64,000 nt of DNA from an uncultured Candidatus Saccharibacteria bacterium (GCA_938036785.1 CALHWE010000011.1:137118-201117); one strand, 5' to 3'; shown: positions 17,584 to 27,179, counted from the stretch's first letter. Notes: generated by a model not told the origin, from the letters alone. Numbers and translations are program-made.

Positions 17584-17608
17584 AGTTGTTGTCTTGTTAT
17601 AACGTATG

Positions 17609-17638
17609 ACACTCCTCCCGCAGGTATGGGAGGAGTGT
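17609..17638. terminator. Bidirectional terminator between the wzm operon and the ChW gene
   Basis: ACACTCCTCCC (17609-17619) pairs perfectly with GGGAGGAGTGT (17628-17638) across an eight-base loop and is followed by TT then TCT. It lies between two convergent genes. The minus-strand side lacks a long T run, so it works best for the plus-strand operon. Confidence 0.75.
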
Positions 17639-17650
17639 TTTCTATGTTGA

Positions 17651-19960
17651 TCACTCGTTACTCTTCTCGACGAGCTTAATCATCACTGCTTCGACATGTG
17701 AGCCGGGCCGGTCGCCAGCTACTTCGCCATTCTTTTTCCAGCCCTGCCAACCTACCCAGGAGAGGTGAGTGTTGTAATAAATATCGTAGCGAGCGGCGTC
17801 GATGGGGCTAAGGCTAAGCTTGAGGGCTTCGAGCGCTTTGCTCTGGCCAGTCGTGCCACAAGGCTGTGATGATGAGAGAGTGGCTGATGGGAGCCACTGG
17901 CCAGCAGTTTTTGCTTCGCACTGGATGGTAATAGGTGAACCATCGCGCAGCGATACGGCTTTACCAAGGCGGATTGCCTCGAGGTAGCGTGATTTGCCAG
18001 TGGTGCCAGCCATGATAGGGTGTGACACATCGGGCATCCAGCCGATGTATCCTACATGGGCAGCGTAGCTCAGTTGGTAGAGATCGGGCACAGCAGTATT
18101 GGTTGGGTTATAAAAGGCACCACCAGGCAAGCTGAGTGTATGCTTCGGCACAAGGCGCACCTCGAGTGCTTCGAGCTGCCGGTAAGCGCCAGTCGAACCA
18201 GCAGGCTGGCCATTCTTAGCCCAGCCCATCCAGCCGACGTATTGCGAGTAACCTCGGTACCAGATATCGTATGCAGCGGCAAGTTTGCCAGTAAGTAAGA
18301 AGCGGACTGCCTCAATGGAGCGGAACTGCCCTGTAGTGCCGGATACGTCGCCCGCTTGTTTCCAATCTTGCCAGCCGACGTAGCTAACGTGTGATGAATA
18401 TTGGATGTTGCCTGGCAGGCCCGTTGTGTTGTGGAGCGATGCTTTGATGGCTTCGATGCGGCGGCTTTGGCCAGTGGTACCGCTCATCATCTCATCGCGC
18501 ACTTCTGGCTGCCAGCCAACCATACCGACATGTGAGCTGAGTGAGAGTCTAAGGGGTGATGGGTCGCCATGTGTTGCAATATTTTTATACGCTACTCCAG
18601 ATGACTCAGGTGCAGGCGTTCCTTTACGCACAAGCTTTATTTCGATCGCTTCGATAGCATTGTTAGCTCCGCCAGTTACACCAGCTACTTCACCATTCTT
18701 AGCCCAGCCCATCCAACCAATATAGCTCACGTGGGTGCGATAGTAGATGTCGTACGCCTGGGCGAGAGTACCAGTTGGCTGGATTTTGACGGCGGTGATT
18801 GGCCGGCCAAGCCCTGTTGTACCCGATTGCATACTACCCTGTACAGTGGGCTGCCAACCGCGCTCGTTGCTGTATGAAGTATAAGTTACCTCACCATCGA
18901 TCGTGAGAGCTTGCATTGCCTTGCTTTGACCCGTGACGCCTGTAATGCCACGGTTATGAATTATCCCTGTCCAGCCGATGTAGCTGCTGTGCGATCGGAA
19001 GCTGATGAGTGGCCGGCTATGCTGGGTCGAGCCAAACCAGTCATTCCACACCCGCCAGAAGTTGCGGTTGCCATAGGCGCTGCAATGATCACCTAGGCCA
19101 TACATATTAGCCAGGGCTGCTTGATTGGGCTGGTAGGGTGTGTAGGTGTAGAGTGCTGCTGTGGCTTTGCTCTCGATATACACATCGCCAGCGCCGCAGC
19201 CTCGCTGCACCACATTCCACAGGATACGATTGGTCGCAAACGGCTTTTTGTACGACCACCAAGGTTGCTGCATACTATCGAGATACCAGCGGATGAGCTG
19301 CGCTCCTGAGGCAACTTGCATCGAGAAGCCAGCATAGTTGCGATCGCAATTGGCACTGCCACCTGGGCCACTATCGGGGCAGTGCGAGCCCATGGCATAG
19401 GTGTATTGGTTTTGGAGGGGCCAGGTGTCAGAGGTGAGCGGGCCAGCCGACTCGGTGGCGATCTTTACCAGCAGGACTTTAGGGTTGAGATTGTTTTGTT
19501 TGGCAGCATCATAGATAATTTGCGCGGCACTGACTGCTCCAGCGGGGATCGTTCCACTGAAGTTATTGGCAGGGATGTAATTGCCCGGTGTGTATTTAGG
19601 TACTTCATAATAGTCCTTGAGGCAGACATATGGCGGCCCGTGCCAACCTCGAGCAGCGGCATACTGCGCTCGGCTGATATCGCGCCGGCCGTGTTCGGCA
19701 GCAGGCTGCCGACCATAAGTGTCGCATTGTGGGTTAAGGCTATTGAGAAATGCCTGAATATCTGCCACTGACATATCTTCGCTATTAGTAAAGAGCAGAT
19801 CATCAACGATATTGCCTGCTCGCCAATCGGCTGCCGTTACTGCTCGGGCTGGGCGGGAGAGGATGGTTGCAGCAAATAAACTCACACACAAAACACCAGC
19901 AAGAATATACCGCCAATATGTCGAGAAGGGACGAGCGGTGGAATATGATTGAGCCATCAT
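17651..19960 (-). CDS. Secreted protein with lysozyme-like domain and nine ChW repeats
   Basis: A 769-residue exported protein. A signal peptide (about 1-40, hydrophobic GVLCVSLFAATILSRPARAV) leads. A domain at about 130-330 has PKVLLVKIATESAGPL and YAMGSHCPD, like lysozyme/SLT-type domains of actinobacterial surface proteins; a Glu in KIATESAG could be catalytic. From about 330 to the end are nine ChW (clostridial hydrophobic, Gly-Trp) repeats, e.g. YIGWMGWAKNGEVAG and HVGYIGWMPDVSH, in three sets of three. ChW repeats are thought to bind cell-surface sugars or proteins, so it may help attach to the host cell or remodel its wall. No sortase or membrane anchor is seen. AAGGAG at the end of the upstream gene fixes the start. 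Confidence 0.85.
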   Translation of the reverse strand: MMAQSYSTARPFSTYWRYILAGVLCVSLFAATILSRPARAVTAADWRAGNIVDDLLFTNSEDMSVADIQAFLNSLNPQCDTYGRQPAAEHGRRDISRAQYAAARGWHGPPYVCLKDYYEVPKYTPGNYIPANNFSGTIPAGAVSAAQIIYDAAKQNNLNPKVLLVKIATESAGPLTSDTWPLQNQYTYAMGSHCPDSGPGGSANCDRNYAGFSMQVASGAQLIRWYLDSMQQPWWSYKKPFATNRILWNVVQRGCGAGDVYIESKATAALYTYTPYQPNQAALANMYGLGDHCSAYGNRNFWRVWNDWFGSTQHSRPLISFRSHSSYIGWTGIIHNRGITGVTGQSKAMQALTIDGEVTYTSYSNERGWQPTVQGSMQSGTTGLGRPITAVKIQPTGTLAQAYDIYYRTHVSYIGWMGWAKNGEVAGVTGGANNAIEAIEIKLVRKGTPAPESSGVAYKNIATHGDPSPLRLSLSSHVGMVGWQPEVRDEMMSGTTGQSRRIEAIKASLHNTTGLPGNIQYSSHVSYVGWQDWKQAGDVSGTTGQFRSIEAVRFLLTGKLAAAYDIWYRGYSQYVGWMGWAKNGQPAGSTGAYRQLEALEVRLVPKHTLSLPGGAFYNPTNTAVPDLYQLSYAAHVGYIGWMPDVSHPIMAGTTGKSRYLEAIRLGKAVSLRDGSPITIQCEAKTAGQWLPSATLSSSQPCGTTGQSKALEALKLSLSPIDAARYDIYYNTHLSWVGWQGWKKNGEVAGDRPGSHVEAVMIKLVEKSNE

Positions 19961-20536
19961 CTAGCGAATCTCCTTATCAAGTGTCTTCGTGAGTGCCTTG
20001 CCACCAAGCGGCGTGACAGCGAGAGAGATATGCCACATACCTTTGGGTAATGATCGGGCGGGCACAGAGAAGCCAGCACAGGTGGAATATTCTGGTTGGT
20101 AGATGATGGCAGCGTGCTGCTCAGAGCGCTGCTCGCTACTAGTGATCGTCAGCACGCACTGACCAGAGGAAAAGCCTTGTTCTCTCAGCTTAGTAGTCAC
20201 AACGACCGTTTCGCCTGACTGCTCGGCAGAGAGCTCAATGTGCTTGGCCGAGGCTGGGACTGGCGCGGGCTGAGCCTGGGTGGTGCGCTGCTGAGAGGTG
20301 TCTTTGGTAGTATTCGTATCGTGGCTGGTGTTGCTGTCTAGAAATGATTCTTTCGTGGTGGCATCGGTCTTGTGCTGCGTTTGTTTTTGGGCTGGCGTTG
20401 GCTCGTCTGACAGGGGCGGCAGCGGGGCAGGGCGCGTTACGATATAGGCACCATAACCACCAGCGACGATGAGCGCAATGCCAATACTAATGATGAGCGT
20501 GAGACGTTTTTTGGATAGAGGACGTAATAATTTCAT
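19961..20536 (-). CDS. Membrane-anchored protein of unknown function
   Basis: A 191-residue protein not recognised. One N-terminal membrane helix (TLIISIGIALIVAGGYGAYI, about 11-30) is followed by a Pro/Thr/Gln-rich, low-complexity stretch (about 35-100) and a small beta-rich C-terminal part with two cysteines (GQCVLTI and YSTCAGF) that may form a disulfide. Its stop codon touches the start of the ChW-repeat gene, so the two are made together and may act together outside the cell. ATG 20536 is chosen; an upstream in-frame GTG (20566) overlaps a TATAGT box. Confidence 0.6.
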   Translation of the reverse strand: MKLLRPLSKKRLTLIISIGIALIVAGGYGAYIVTRPAPLPPLSDEPTPAQKQTQHKTDATTKESFLDSNTSHDTNTTKDTSQQRTTQAQPAPVPASAKHIELSAEQSGETVVVTTKLREQGFSSGQCVLTITSSEQRSEQHAAIIYQPEYSTCAGFSVPARSLPKGMWHISLAVTPLGGKALTKTLDKEIR

Positions 20537-20763
20537 AATGCTTGTGCTATTAGTGTTCCATGTCACTATAGCATAAGCGTAATGAAAGGGGAAGGTGGAA
20601 GATAGAATATCAAAAAAATCCTTATATAATCCTATCTTCTCAGTGGTATATCAAAACCCTACCAATTCTCGTATCGCTCTGTTTGTATTACTCTCTCATT
20701 CAAGACACCACAAAGAGTACTGCTTATCCATAAACATCAACCTCCTAATGCTAGCACCGAAAT

Positions 20764-22203
20764 TTATGCCACTGGTGGTACCGGTATCGGCGCGTGGTAA
20801 GCCCAATAGGTGCCAAAGGTATAGTACAGCAAAATTGCCCCGCAGCCAAAGAATATAAGGGTATGAAACACCTTAGCCGAGGCAGTATGGAACCAAATAT
20901 ACTTGCGTAGCCACACGCCACAAGGGATGAGCAGCACCAGCAGTGCCGTGAAGTAACGTCCCTGCACTCCATCGGCGTAGTATGCCCCGGCACCAAAACG
21001 AATTGGTAGCAGCGCCCAGGCGGTGTACATCGCGTATGAAACCGCCGCAATAAAGACGGCAACAGTGGTGAGGTTGGCCGCGGCTAATCGACCAGCAGCT
21101 GGGGCGAGTGCTTGCTCCTCGGCCTTATCGCGCTTGATCAGTGCAAGAAAGACCAGTAGAAAGAGCGGGATCAAAACAAAGAGCGGCAGGTGATATTTGA
21201 AGCTCGAGAAGTCGCCTACACTTCCACGCACCACGATATCGGTGTAGCCAATGTTTGGATTAATGTAGGTATTAAAGAGGATACGGATAAAGCCAAGCGG
21301 GTTGTGATGCAGCGGATTATCTGCCGCGCCGGATGAAAGGAGCGCACCATCATAGATCTTTTGCCAGATGAGCAATGCTGCCAGCGACACAATGCCAGCG
21401 CCCGCGATCAGTGCCCACTTGTGCAGGTTGAAGGGGAGCTTCTTGAAAAGTGATGGCAATTTCGACAGCTCGGTATTTGAGACGAAGAGCCGCCTCGGTA
21501 AAAAGAGCAGCGGGAAGAGCAGTAGACCATTAACCGCCTTGGTCAGTGCCAGTAGCGCCGCTATAGCTAAGAGGCCAGCAACTTGCTTGCGGCGGATCGG
21601 CGTTTCTTGGGTGTAGAGATTGAGAGTCAGGGCGGTAATGAGGAATATCGCCACATTCGTCATGACATCGCTTGAGAGCGAGGCAGCGAGATGAACCATT
21701 AGTGGTAACAGCCCCACTACTGCAAAGACCCACTTACCAATCCGCACCCACTTGATAATGAAAAATACACTCAGCGCATAAAATAGTAAGTTTGCAATCC
21801 GCCCAAAGAGAATCGTTAGGCCTGTCGACCCGTTGAAGATATTAGCGATGAAAATACCAAGCGTTTGCGGCGCATGCATAATGGGGGCATAGCCCACGGC
21901 ACTGTTGCACTTGCTTGTTGTCTTGAGTTCTGAGCGGTTGATAGGGCGCGAATAATCAGCGCTAATATTGCCATGATACACCGACGATGCCCGGCCATTA
22001 ACATCCGCTGGGTAGGTGCAGCGCTTGGATTCTAAGCGCCCATCTGCCAGCGCATAGGCCCGCAAGTAGTGCATATTCTCATCACTCACCGATAGCTGCG
22101 GCACAAAAAACGCCGACAATAAGCCAAACAACAAACATAGCGAAAGAAAGACCCGCTCTGGCCGTGCAATAAATGATTCGAATGATGCCCAATATTTCTT
22201 CAT
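20764..22203 (-). CDS. Polytopic membrane protein, DUF2142 family
   Basis: A 479-residue protein with about ten membrane helices. The N-terminal region after the first helix has VPQLSVSDENMHYLRAYALADG, the acidic loop typical of DUF2142 and related GT-C glycosyltransferases. Further traits are ASLSSDVMTNVAIFLITAL and PLFLLPRRLF-like segments. Possible role: adding sugars to lipid-linked or surface glycans on the outer face. ATG 22203 (MKKYWASF) is chosen; TATAAT lies ten bases upstream, and the longer frame runs through that promoter. Confidence 0.75.
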   Translation of the reverse strand: MKKYWASFESFIARPERVFLSLCLLFGLLSAFFVPQLSVSDENMHYLRAYALADGRLESKRCTYPADVNGRASSVYHGNISADYSRPINRSELKTTSKCNSAVGYAPIMHAPQTLGIFIANIFNGSTGLTILFGRIANLLFYALSVFFIIKWVRIGKWVFAVVGLLPLMVHLAASLSSDVMTNVAIFLITALTLNLYTQETPIRRKQVAGLLAIAALLALTKAVNGLLLFPLLFLPRRLFVSNTELSKLPSLFKKLPFNLHKWALIAGAGIVSLAALLIWQKIYDGALLSSGAADNPLHHNPLGFIRILFNTYINPNIGYTDIVVRGSVGDFSSFKYHLPLFVLIPLFLLVFLALIKRDKAEEQALAPAAGRLAAANLTTVAVFIAAVSYAMYTAWALLPIRFGAGAYYADGVQGRYFTALLVLLIPCGVWLRKYIWFHTASAKVFHTLIFFGCGAILLYYTFGTYWAYHAPIPVPPVA

Positions 22204-22295
22204 AACACGCCTGATTATAGAGCACAAATCACAACAGAGCAAATTATGGTCTAAATCGCGAGAAATAACCAACCAGTGGTATACTAAATAAGATT

Positions 22296-23522
22296 ATGCA
22301 ATCTAAAAATTATATCTGGAATTCCATCGGCTCCTTTTTGCAAAGCGCCATCTCACCAGCGCTCCTTCTGCTTATTACGCGGCTGAATGGCATTGCCGAC
22401 TCGGGAATTTTTTCCTTTGCGCTGTCGCTCTCGGTAGTGTTCTGGGCGATTGGTTTGTGGGGTGGGCGTACTTATCAGGTGTCGGATGTGCGCAAAGAGT
22501 TTAGTAGCAGCAGTTACCTTGCCGTCAAACTCGTGACGTCGATCGTGATGATGGTTGGTGCGGTGCTGTTTTGCGCGGCAAATCACTATGATGTCGTGAA
22601 GTCGAGTATCATCATCGCGCTCGTACTCTTCAAGGCGCTGGAGGCAGTAGCCGATGTACTCTATGGTGTGCTGCAGATTCACCACAGACTCTACGTCGTT
22701 GGCTATTCGCTTACGATCAAGGCGGTAGGGGGCTTTGTGGCATTTTTGCTCGTTGATATGCTTGTGCATAGTGTGTTGTGGGGGGTGGTGGCAATTGTGG
22801 TGGTTAATGCTCTCATGCTTGTGTTGTATGATTGGCAACAGGTACAGCGGTACGAACCTATCCAGCCCCATATCGACCATCTCGTGCCCAAGCTGCGTCA
22901 TGTTGGTATGATCATGCGGCGCTGCGCACCAGTGTTCCTTACCACATTTTTGACGATGTTTTCGCTTAATATCCCGCGCTATTTTCTCGATACATTCCAC
23001 ACGCACGAGATCGCTTATTTTGGTATTATGGCTATGCCCATTACCTTGCTCTCGCTATTTATTACCTTCATTATTCAGCCCAATATTGTGCAGCTGTCGG
23101 AGCTCTATCATCAGCAAAAGCGCCTTGAATTCCACGCCTTGGTGAGCAAGATCATCCTTATCGTCTTGGGTATTAGTGCACTAACACTGATTGCGACGTG
23201 GCTAGTTGGGGCACCGCTTCTTACTCTCATTTTTAATGCGCGTATTACTGATTACCGCACTGAGCTACTCATCATGGTAGTGGGAGCGGTGGCTAATGCG
23301 CTGGTGTCGATTTATATCAACATTCTCACTGTGCTGCGCGAATTTAAAGGGCAGTTCTATATACTCTTGCTGAGTAATATCGTACTCACAGTCGTGTCGT
23401 ATGGTGTGGTGCAGCACTATGCGATGCTGGGCAGTGTGCTGTGTTTTATGGTGGCAGGTATCATCCAAGCGGCGCTACTCGCGGCAGTTTACCACCGGCA
23501 ACTGCGCTCTATGGCTGCATAG
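22296..23522 (+). CDS. Polysaccharide flippase, Wzx/MATE-like
   Basis: A 408-residue membrane protein with about twelve helices. It opens NYIWNSIGSFLQSAISPALL, the typical start of MOP-superfamily flippases (Wzx, TuaB), and has SGIFSFALSLSVVFWAIGLW next. It would flip undecaprenyl-linked units to the outside, a route distinct from the Wzm/Wzt exporter nearby. TGG-TATACT lies shortly upstream of ATG 22296. Confidence 0.8.
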   Translation: MQSKNYIWNSIGSFLQSAISPALLLLITRLNGIADSGIFSFALSLSVVFWAIGLWGGRTYQVSDVRKEFSSSSYLAVKLVTSIVMMVGAVLFCAANHYDVVKSSIIIALVLFKALEAVADVLYGVLQIHHRLYVVGYSLTIKAVGGFVAFLLVDMLVHSVLWGVVAIVVVNALMLVLYDWQQVQRYEPIQPHIDHLVPKLRHVGMIMRRCAPVFLTTFLTMFSLNIPRYFLDTFHTHEIAYFGIMAMPITLLSLFITFIIQPNIVQLSELYHQQKRLEFHALVSKIILIVLGISALTLIATWLVGAPLLTLIFNARITDYRTELLIMVVGAVANALVSIYINILTVLREFKGQFYILLLSNIVLTVVSYGVVQHYAMLGSVLCFMVAGIIQAALLAAVYHRQLRSMAA

Positions 23523-23731
23523 TAGGAGTAGATAATTTCTACCTCCCCACACTCCCTCCGATGAAGTATTAAAAGTATTGAGTCTATGAGATACTGACCT
23601 CATATGCTGGGATAAAATCGATCATTACAATTGATTCAGTGTATTTTTTGTCTCACATCGACCATACGATTTCATATATTTCAAAAAGCTTACGCTAACT
23701 GTGCTATAATAGCGGAAACAAAGGAGGGTAT

Positions 23732-24589
23732 ATGAGCAAGGGGATTGTAATATTGGGTTGTAATGGCCAAGTGGGGCGGGCGCTCCAGGAGGTATATCCA
23801 AAGGCGACAGCGCTGGGCCACCAGCAGCTCGACATCGCTGATGAAGAGCAGGTGCTTGGGTATGATTGGTCGGGTGTGGATGTCATTATCAACGCGGCAG
23901 CGTTCGTCAATGCCGATGGATCCGAAACGCGTGAAGGCCGCACTAAAGCGTGGCAGGTTAATGCCGTTGGCCCACGCAACCTCGTCAAGGTAGCGCTGGA
24001 GCACGATATTACATTGGTGCACTACTCATCCGACTATGTCTTTGATGGGACGAACAAAAACCATGGTGAGGATGAATCGCTCTCACCACTGTCGGTCTAT
24101 GGCGACGTTAAGGCAGCAGGGGATCTACTGGTTAGCCTTGCGCCGCGCCATTATGTGCTGCGTGTCTCCTGGGTAATTGGCGATGGGCACAACTTCCCAC
24201 GGACGATGAAGCGCCTAGCTGACATGCGCATTAATCCCAAGGTTGTGGATGATCAATATGGTCGGCCAACCTTTGCATCGGAGATTGCGCGTGCCACCAA
24301 GCATTTGCTAGACACTAAAGCCGACTATGGTCTGTATCACGTGTCTAACTCCGGGCCTATCAAATCGTGGGCAGAGCTTGCCGAGGATATCTTCGAATAT
24401 GCAGGGCACGATCGCGATAGGGTTGTAAAAGTGTCAACACAAGAGTATAGTAAAGACAAGATTCCGTTTGCACCTCGACCAATGTATAGCGATATGAATT
24501 TGTCGAAGCTGCACAACACAGGATTCATCAGTGAGAGCTATCAGCCATTACTGGAAAACTACGTAAAAAACATAGCAGCGGTGGAATAA
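23732..24589 (+). CDS. rmlD: dTDP-4-dehydrorhamnose reductase, copy 1
   Basis: A 285-residue short-chain dehydrogenase. The cofactor loop GCNGQVGRALQ, the HYSSDYVFDG stretch, the YGDVK Tyr-Lys pair and YGRPTFASEIA are all present. It makes dTDP-L-rhamnose in the last step. A TGC-TATAAT box lies upstream and AAAGGAGG sits before ATG 23732. It is followed by a GT8 gene. A second RmlD of the same length is at 29562-30419; this copy lies apart from rmlB and rmlC. Confidence 0.88.
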   Translation: MSKGIVILGCNGQVGRALQEVYPKATALGHQQLDIADEEQVLGYDWSGVDVIINAAAFVNADGSETREGRTKAWQVNAVGPRNLVKVALEHDITLVHYSSDYVFDGTNKNHGEDESLSPLSVYGDVKAAGDLLVSLAPRHYVLRVSWVIGDGHNFPRTMKRLADMRINPKVVDDQYGRPTFASEIARATKHLLDTKADYGLYHVSNSGPIKSWAELAEDIFEYAGHDRDRVVKVSTQEYSKDKIPFAPRPMYSDMNLSKLHNTGFISESYQPLLENYVKNIAAVE

Positions 24590-24605
24590 AGGAGAGAGGC
24601 AGGCC

Positions 24606-25634
24606 ATGCCCAGAGTCAAAAAGAAAATCTTAAACGTCTTGTATCAGAGTGACGATAACTACGCAGTGGTGAGTGCGATTTCGATCGCATCACTGCTTGA
24701 GAATAACAAGACACTCGACGAGATTCATATTTTTTATTGTGGGTATAAGCTGAGCAAACAAAGTAAGGACCGTCTCAAGAAGTTGGTTGAAAAATACCCC
24801 AACGCCTATTTAACATTTATCAATCCCAACGCGTACCACAAGAAATTACAGAAGCTAGGTGTTAAGCCGTGGCATGGCGTGTATGTGACGTGGCTCAAGA
24901 TGCTGGCTCTTGCCGATCTTGATATCAAGACCGATCGCGTACTCTACCTCAATCCACACACGATCATTACCAGCTCGCTCGATGGTTTGCTGGAGCTTGA
25001 TTTTGAAAAAAACATCATGGCACTAGCCTACGATACGCTCACTAATCAGCACAAAGCAATGATTGGCCTCCAGCCCACCGATGGTTACTACAATTGTGGT
25101 ATCATGCTTATCAATCACAAAAAATGGCTCAAAGATGATGTATCGAGTCAAGTGATAGAGCACCTGTCGAAGAAAAGCGACTATGTCATTGCCGATCAAG
25201 ACCTCTGTAATGTTATGTTCCGAGGGCAGATTAAGACGCTCGATATCGCCTATAATTTCTCTAGTGCGTTTTATGCTTATCGGCCGCAAGATCTGCTGCG
25301 CATTAATAATCTTAAGCAGCCGTATTTCTATAGTTACGACGAGATTATGACTAACTATTACAGTCCCAAGATTATTCACTCGCTCTATGGCATTCAGGGC
25401 AAACCGTGGGAAGTTGGCAACAAGCACCCCAACCGATTGCTGTGGCAAAAGTACTTTGCACTCACTCCGTGGAAAAACACCGAGCTTCCACACGCCAAGA
25501 AAACACTGGTATGGTATCTGTATGATCTCTTACCTCGCCCAATCTTTATGCAGCTATACATCATGGCAGTGGAGCGCAAATTTGCTGAAGTCGATAAAGA
25601 GAAAACCGAGACTACTGAAGCAAACGTGAGGTAG
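24606..25634 (+). CDS. GT8-family glycosyltransferase-like protein with changed DxD motif
   Basis: A 342-residue protein with the GT8 fold. NVLYQSDDNYAVVSAISIAS opens it, DRVLYLNPHTIITSSLDGL is the region where GT8 enzymes have LDADT, GYYNCGIMLINHKKW and IADQDLCNVMF follow, and KIIHSLYGIQGKPW is the C-terminal metal-binding His-x-G-like site. The metal-binding DxD (usually LDAD) reads LNPH here, at 24951-24959, so activity or metal use may differ. It is linked to rmlD copy 1 by a 16-base gap holding GGAGAG. Confidence 0.82.
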   Translation: MPRVKKKILNVLYQSDDNYAVVSAISIASLLENNKTLDEIHIFYCGYKLSKQSKDRLKKLVEKYPNAYLTFINPNAYHKKLQKLGVKPWHGVYVTWLKMLALADLDIKTDRVLYLNPHTIITSSLDGLLELDFEKNIMALAYDTLTNQHKAMIGLQPTDGYYNCGIMLINHKKWLKDDVSSQVIEHLSKKSDYVIADQDLCNVMFRGQIKTLDIAYNFSSAFYAYRPQDLLRINNLKQPYFYSYDEIMTNYYSPKIIHSLYGIQGKPWEVGNKHPNRLLWQKYFALTPWKNTELPHAKKTLVWYLYDLLPRPIFMQLYIMAVERKFAEVDKEKTETTEANVR

Positions 25635-25649
25635 CGTATATAATAAAAC

Positions 25650-25678
25650 AAACCGGCTCTAGGAAATCGAGTCGGTTT
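25650..25678 (+). terminator. Intrinsic terminator after the GT8 gene
   Basis: AAACCGGCTC pairs with GAGTCGGTTT (one G-T pair) across a nine-base loop and is followed by TG. It ends the rmlD-GT8 transcript. Confidence 0.65.
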
Positions 25679-25680
25679 TG

Positions 25681-26017
25681 TCGTGCGCTGCAAAGGGTAA
25701 TATTTCTTGATGTAGAATAGTGTCAATTTTTTATGCTCTTACTATCATGCATATTACTCAAGACGGCGCGTTATTCTAAAATTTCTCGATATAAAAATAT
25801 AAAAAGTGTTTTATAAAAGTGAAAATCGATTTTCGCGTCCATTATCTCATCTATAATGAAACTGGAATGAGCTAATAGAGAAAATAATAAGCGAATTGCT
25901 GCTAATGAATGTATTCTCAAGTTCTATCATACAGTAGTACAAGAGCAAAGAGACGCTAATTTACCATAAAATAACCGCTATTTTTATAGAGGTGAGAGGA
26001 TAGTCAAATTGCATTAA
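25681..26017. other. AT-rich gene-free region
   Basis: About 340 bases with no supported gene. It contains a perfect 14-base palindrome GAAAATCGATTTTC (25821-25834) and a TATAAT (about 25851) with no ORF behind it. No RNA gene, repeat or att site was recognised. Confidence 0.4.
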
Positions 26018-26833
26018 CTACGACAACAACTGATGAATGCGCGATGTAATATGGAGCCGCGCTGCCCGAGCGGCTTTATGCCAGCCAACCGATGCGAAGC
26101 GCTGAGCATAGCTATTATATACTGCATTTTCTTCTGCAAAGCGCACGCCATCCTTTGACTTTTCTTTGCTTGAGAGCGACTGGGCAAAGCGTCGGTATTG
26201 GAATGTCTCAGTCTGATCAAAAGCAAGTACCGCTCCGTCAAGAATAAAATCAAATACCAAGACAAGATCTTCTAGTATAGTATACGTCGCATCAAAGGAG
26301 TATCGCTTAAGTGTCGCTGTCTTCCAGACGATCGATGGGAAGTAGAGCCAGTCGCCATGACTCAGAGACGTTGCAAGTTTTTCGCCCGAGTAAAGCCCTG
26401 ATTTATGAGGTTGCAAAAATCGCTTAACACGATCAACCAATGGGAGATATAGCTGCCCCTTATCATTAATCACTTGCACTCCTGGCTGATAAAAATCTGC
26501 CTCACCAATTGTCTGTAGTGCCACTGCTACGCACTCCGGCAAGAGCCGATCATCACACCCCATAATCATACAGTGTGGTGCCGTTACGTGCTGGACGGCA
26601 AAGTTGAAGTTATTGGTAATGCCGAGGTTTTTCTTGTGTCGGATATAGGTGATGTGTGGGTCGGCGAGTTTTGTGTAATAATCGCGTGCTTCGGTCGATG
26701 GGTAGTGGTCATCAAGAATGGTTAGGTGCCAGTCATCGCTCGTCTGAGCCAAGACAGAGTCAACCGCTTCTTTGAGGAGAGCGAACTCGCCCCAGTAGGG
26801 GATGACGATATCGAGTGATTTATTTTTTGTCAT
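26018..26833 (-). CDS. Glycosyltransferase family 2
   Basis: A 271-residue GT-A enzyme: LDIVIPYWGEFALLKEAV, LTILDDHYPS, IRHKKNLGITNNFNFAVQH and the MGCDDR metal-site stretch. ATG 26833 (MTKNKSLDIVIPYW) overlaps the DUF2304 gene by 14 bases; the open frame to 26962 is inside it. Last gene of the rmlA-GT2-DUF2304-GT2 operon, so it probably decorates a rhamnose-containing glycan. Confidence 0.85.
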   Translation of the reverse strand: MTKNKSLDIVIPYWGEFALLKEAVDSVLAQTSDDWHLTILDDHYPSTEARDYYTKLADPHITYIRHKKNLGITNNFNFAVQHVTAPHCMIMGCDDRLLPECVAVALQTIGEADFYQPGVQVINDKGQLYLPLVDRVKRFLQPHKSGLYSGEKLATSLSHGDWLYFPSIVWKTATLKRYSFDATYTILEDLVLVFDFILDGAVLAFDQTETFQYRRFAQSLSSKEKSKDGVRFAEENAVYNSYAQRFASVGWHKAARAARLHITSRIHQLLS

Positions 26834-27179
26834 GAGCCGAGAGTTTAATTGACAATTCTTGATGGAGGTCGCGCACGCGGCGTTCGTTTTGGTCGATCCG
26901 CTGGCGCTGCGTGTTGACGATGTAGAAGAGCAACACGATCGCTGTCGTCTGGACAATATCAAACAAGCTCAATTCCGACGAATCAAACGGTGGGTGGCCA
27001 ATTGAAATATTATACAGCGGGAAGCAGCTTAGTAGCACCGCCATCACCACCAGCCACATCACCACCTGGTGGCGCAGACGAGTGATAGTGATCTTGCGTA
27101 ATTTATATTGGGTGATGATATTGACGAGCGCCAAGAGAATAATTGGCACATTGAGTAAGACAAGGGCAAAGTATCTCAT
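26820..27179 (-). CDS. DUF2304 membrane protein
   Basis: A 119-residue protein with three membrane helices (ALVLLNVPIILLALVNIIT, VVMWLVVMAVLLSCF, LFDIVQTTAIVLLFYIV) and a charged C-terminal coiled tail (QRQRIDQNERRVRDLHQEL). This is the DUF2304 pattern; such proteins commonly stand next to DPM1-like GT2 enzymes, as here, and may anchor or assist them. It overlaps the upstream GT2 by four bases. Confidence 0.8.
   Translation of the reverse strand: MRYFALVLLNVPIILLALVNIITQYKLRKITITRLRHQVVMWLVVMAVLLSCFPLYNISIGHPPFDSSELSLFDIVQTTAIVLLFYIVNTQRQRIDQNERRVRDLHQELSIKLSAHDKK

Noticed and set aside
18057..18095. Plus-strand stretch resembling the 5' half of a tRNA (GGGCAGCGTAGCTCAGTTGG and GTAGAG).
   Set aside because: There is no matching anticodon arm, T arm or acceptor partner downstream, and the minus strand codes here for YQLSYAAHVGYIGW, a normal ChW repeat aligned with its sisters. 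Chance likeness or at most an old fragment.
25821..25834. 14-base palindrome GAAAATCGATTTTC as a regulator site.
   Set aside because: AT-rich palindromes of this size arise easily, it is a single copy and no gene start is near.
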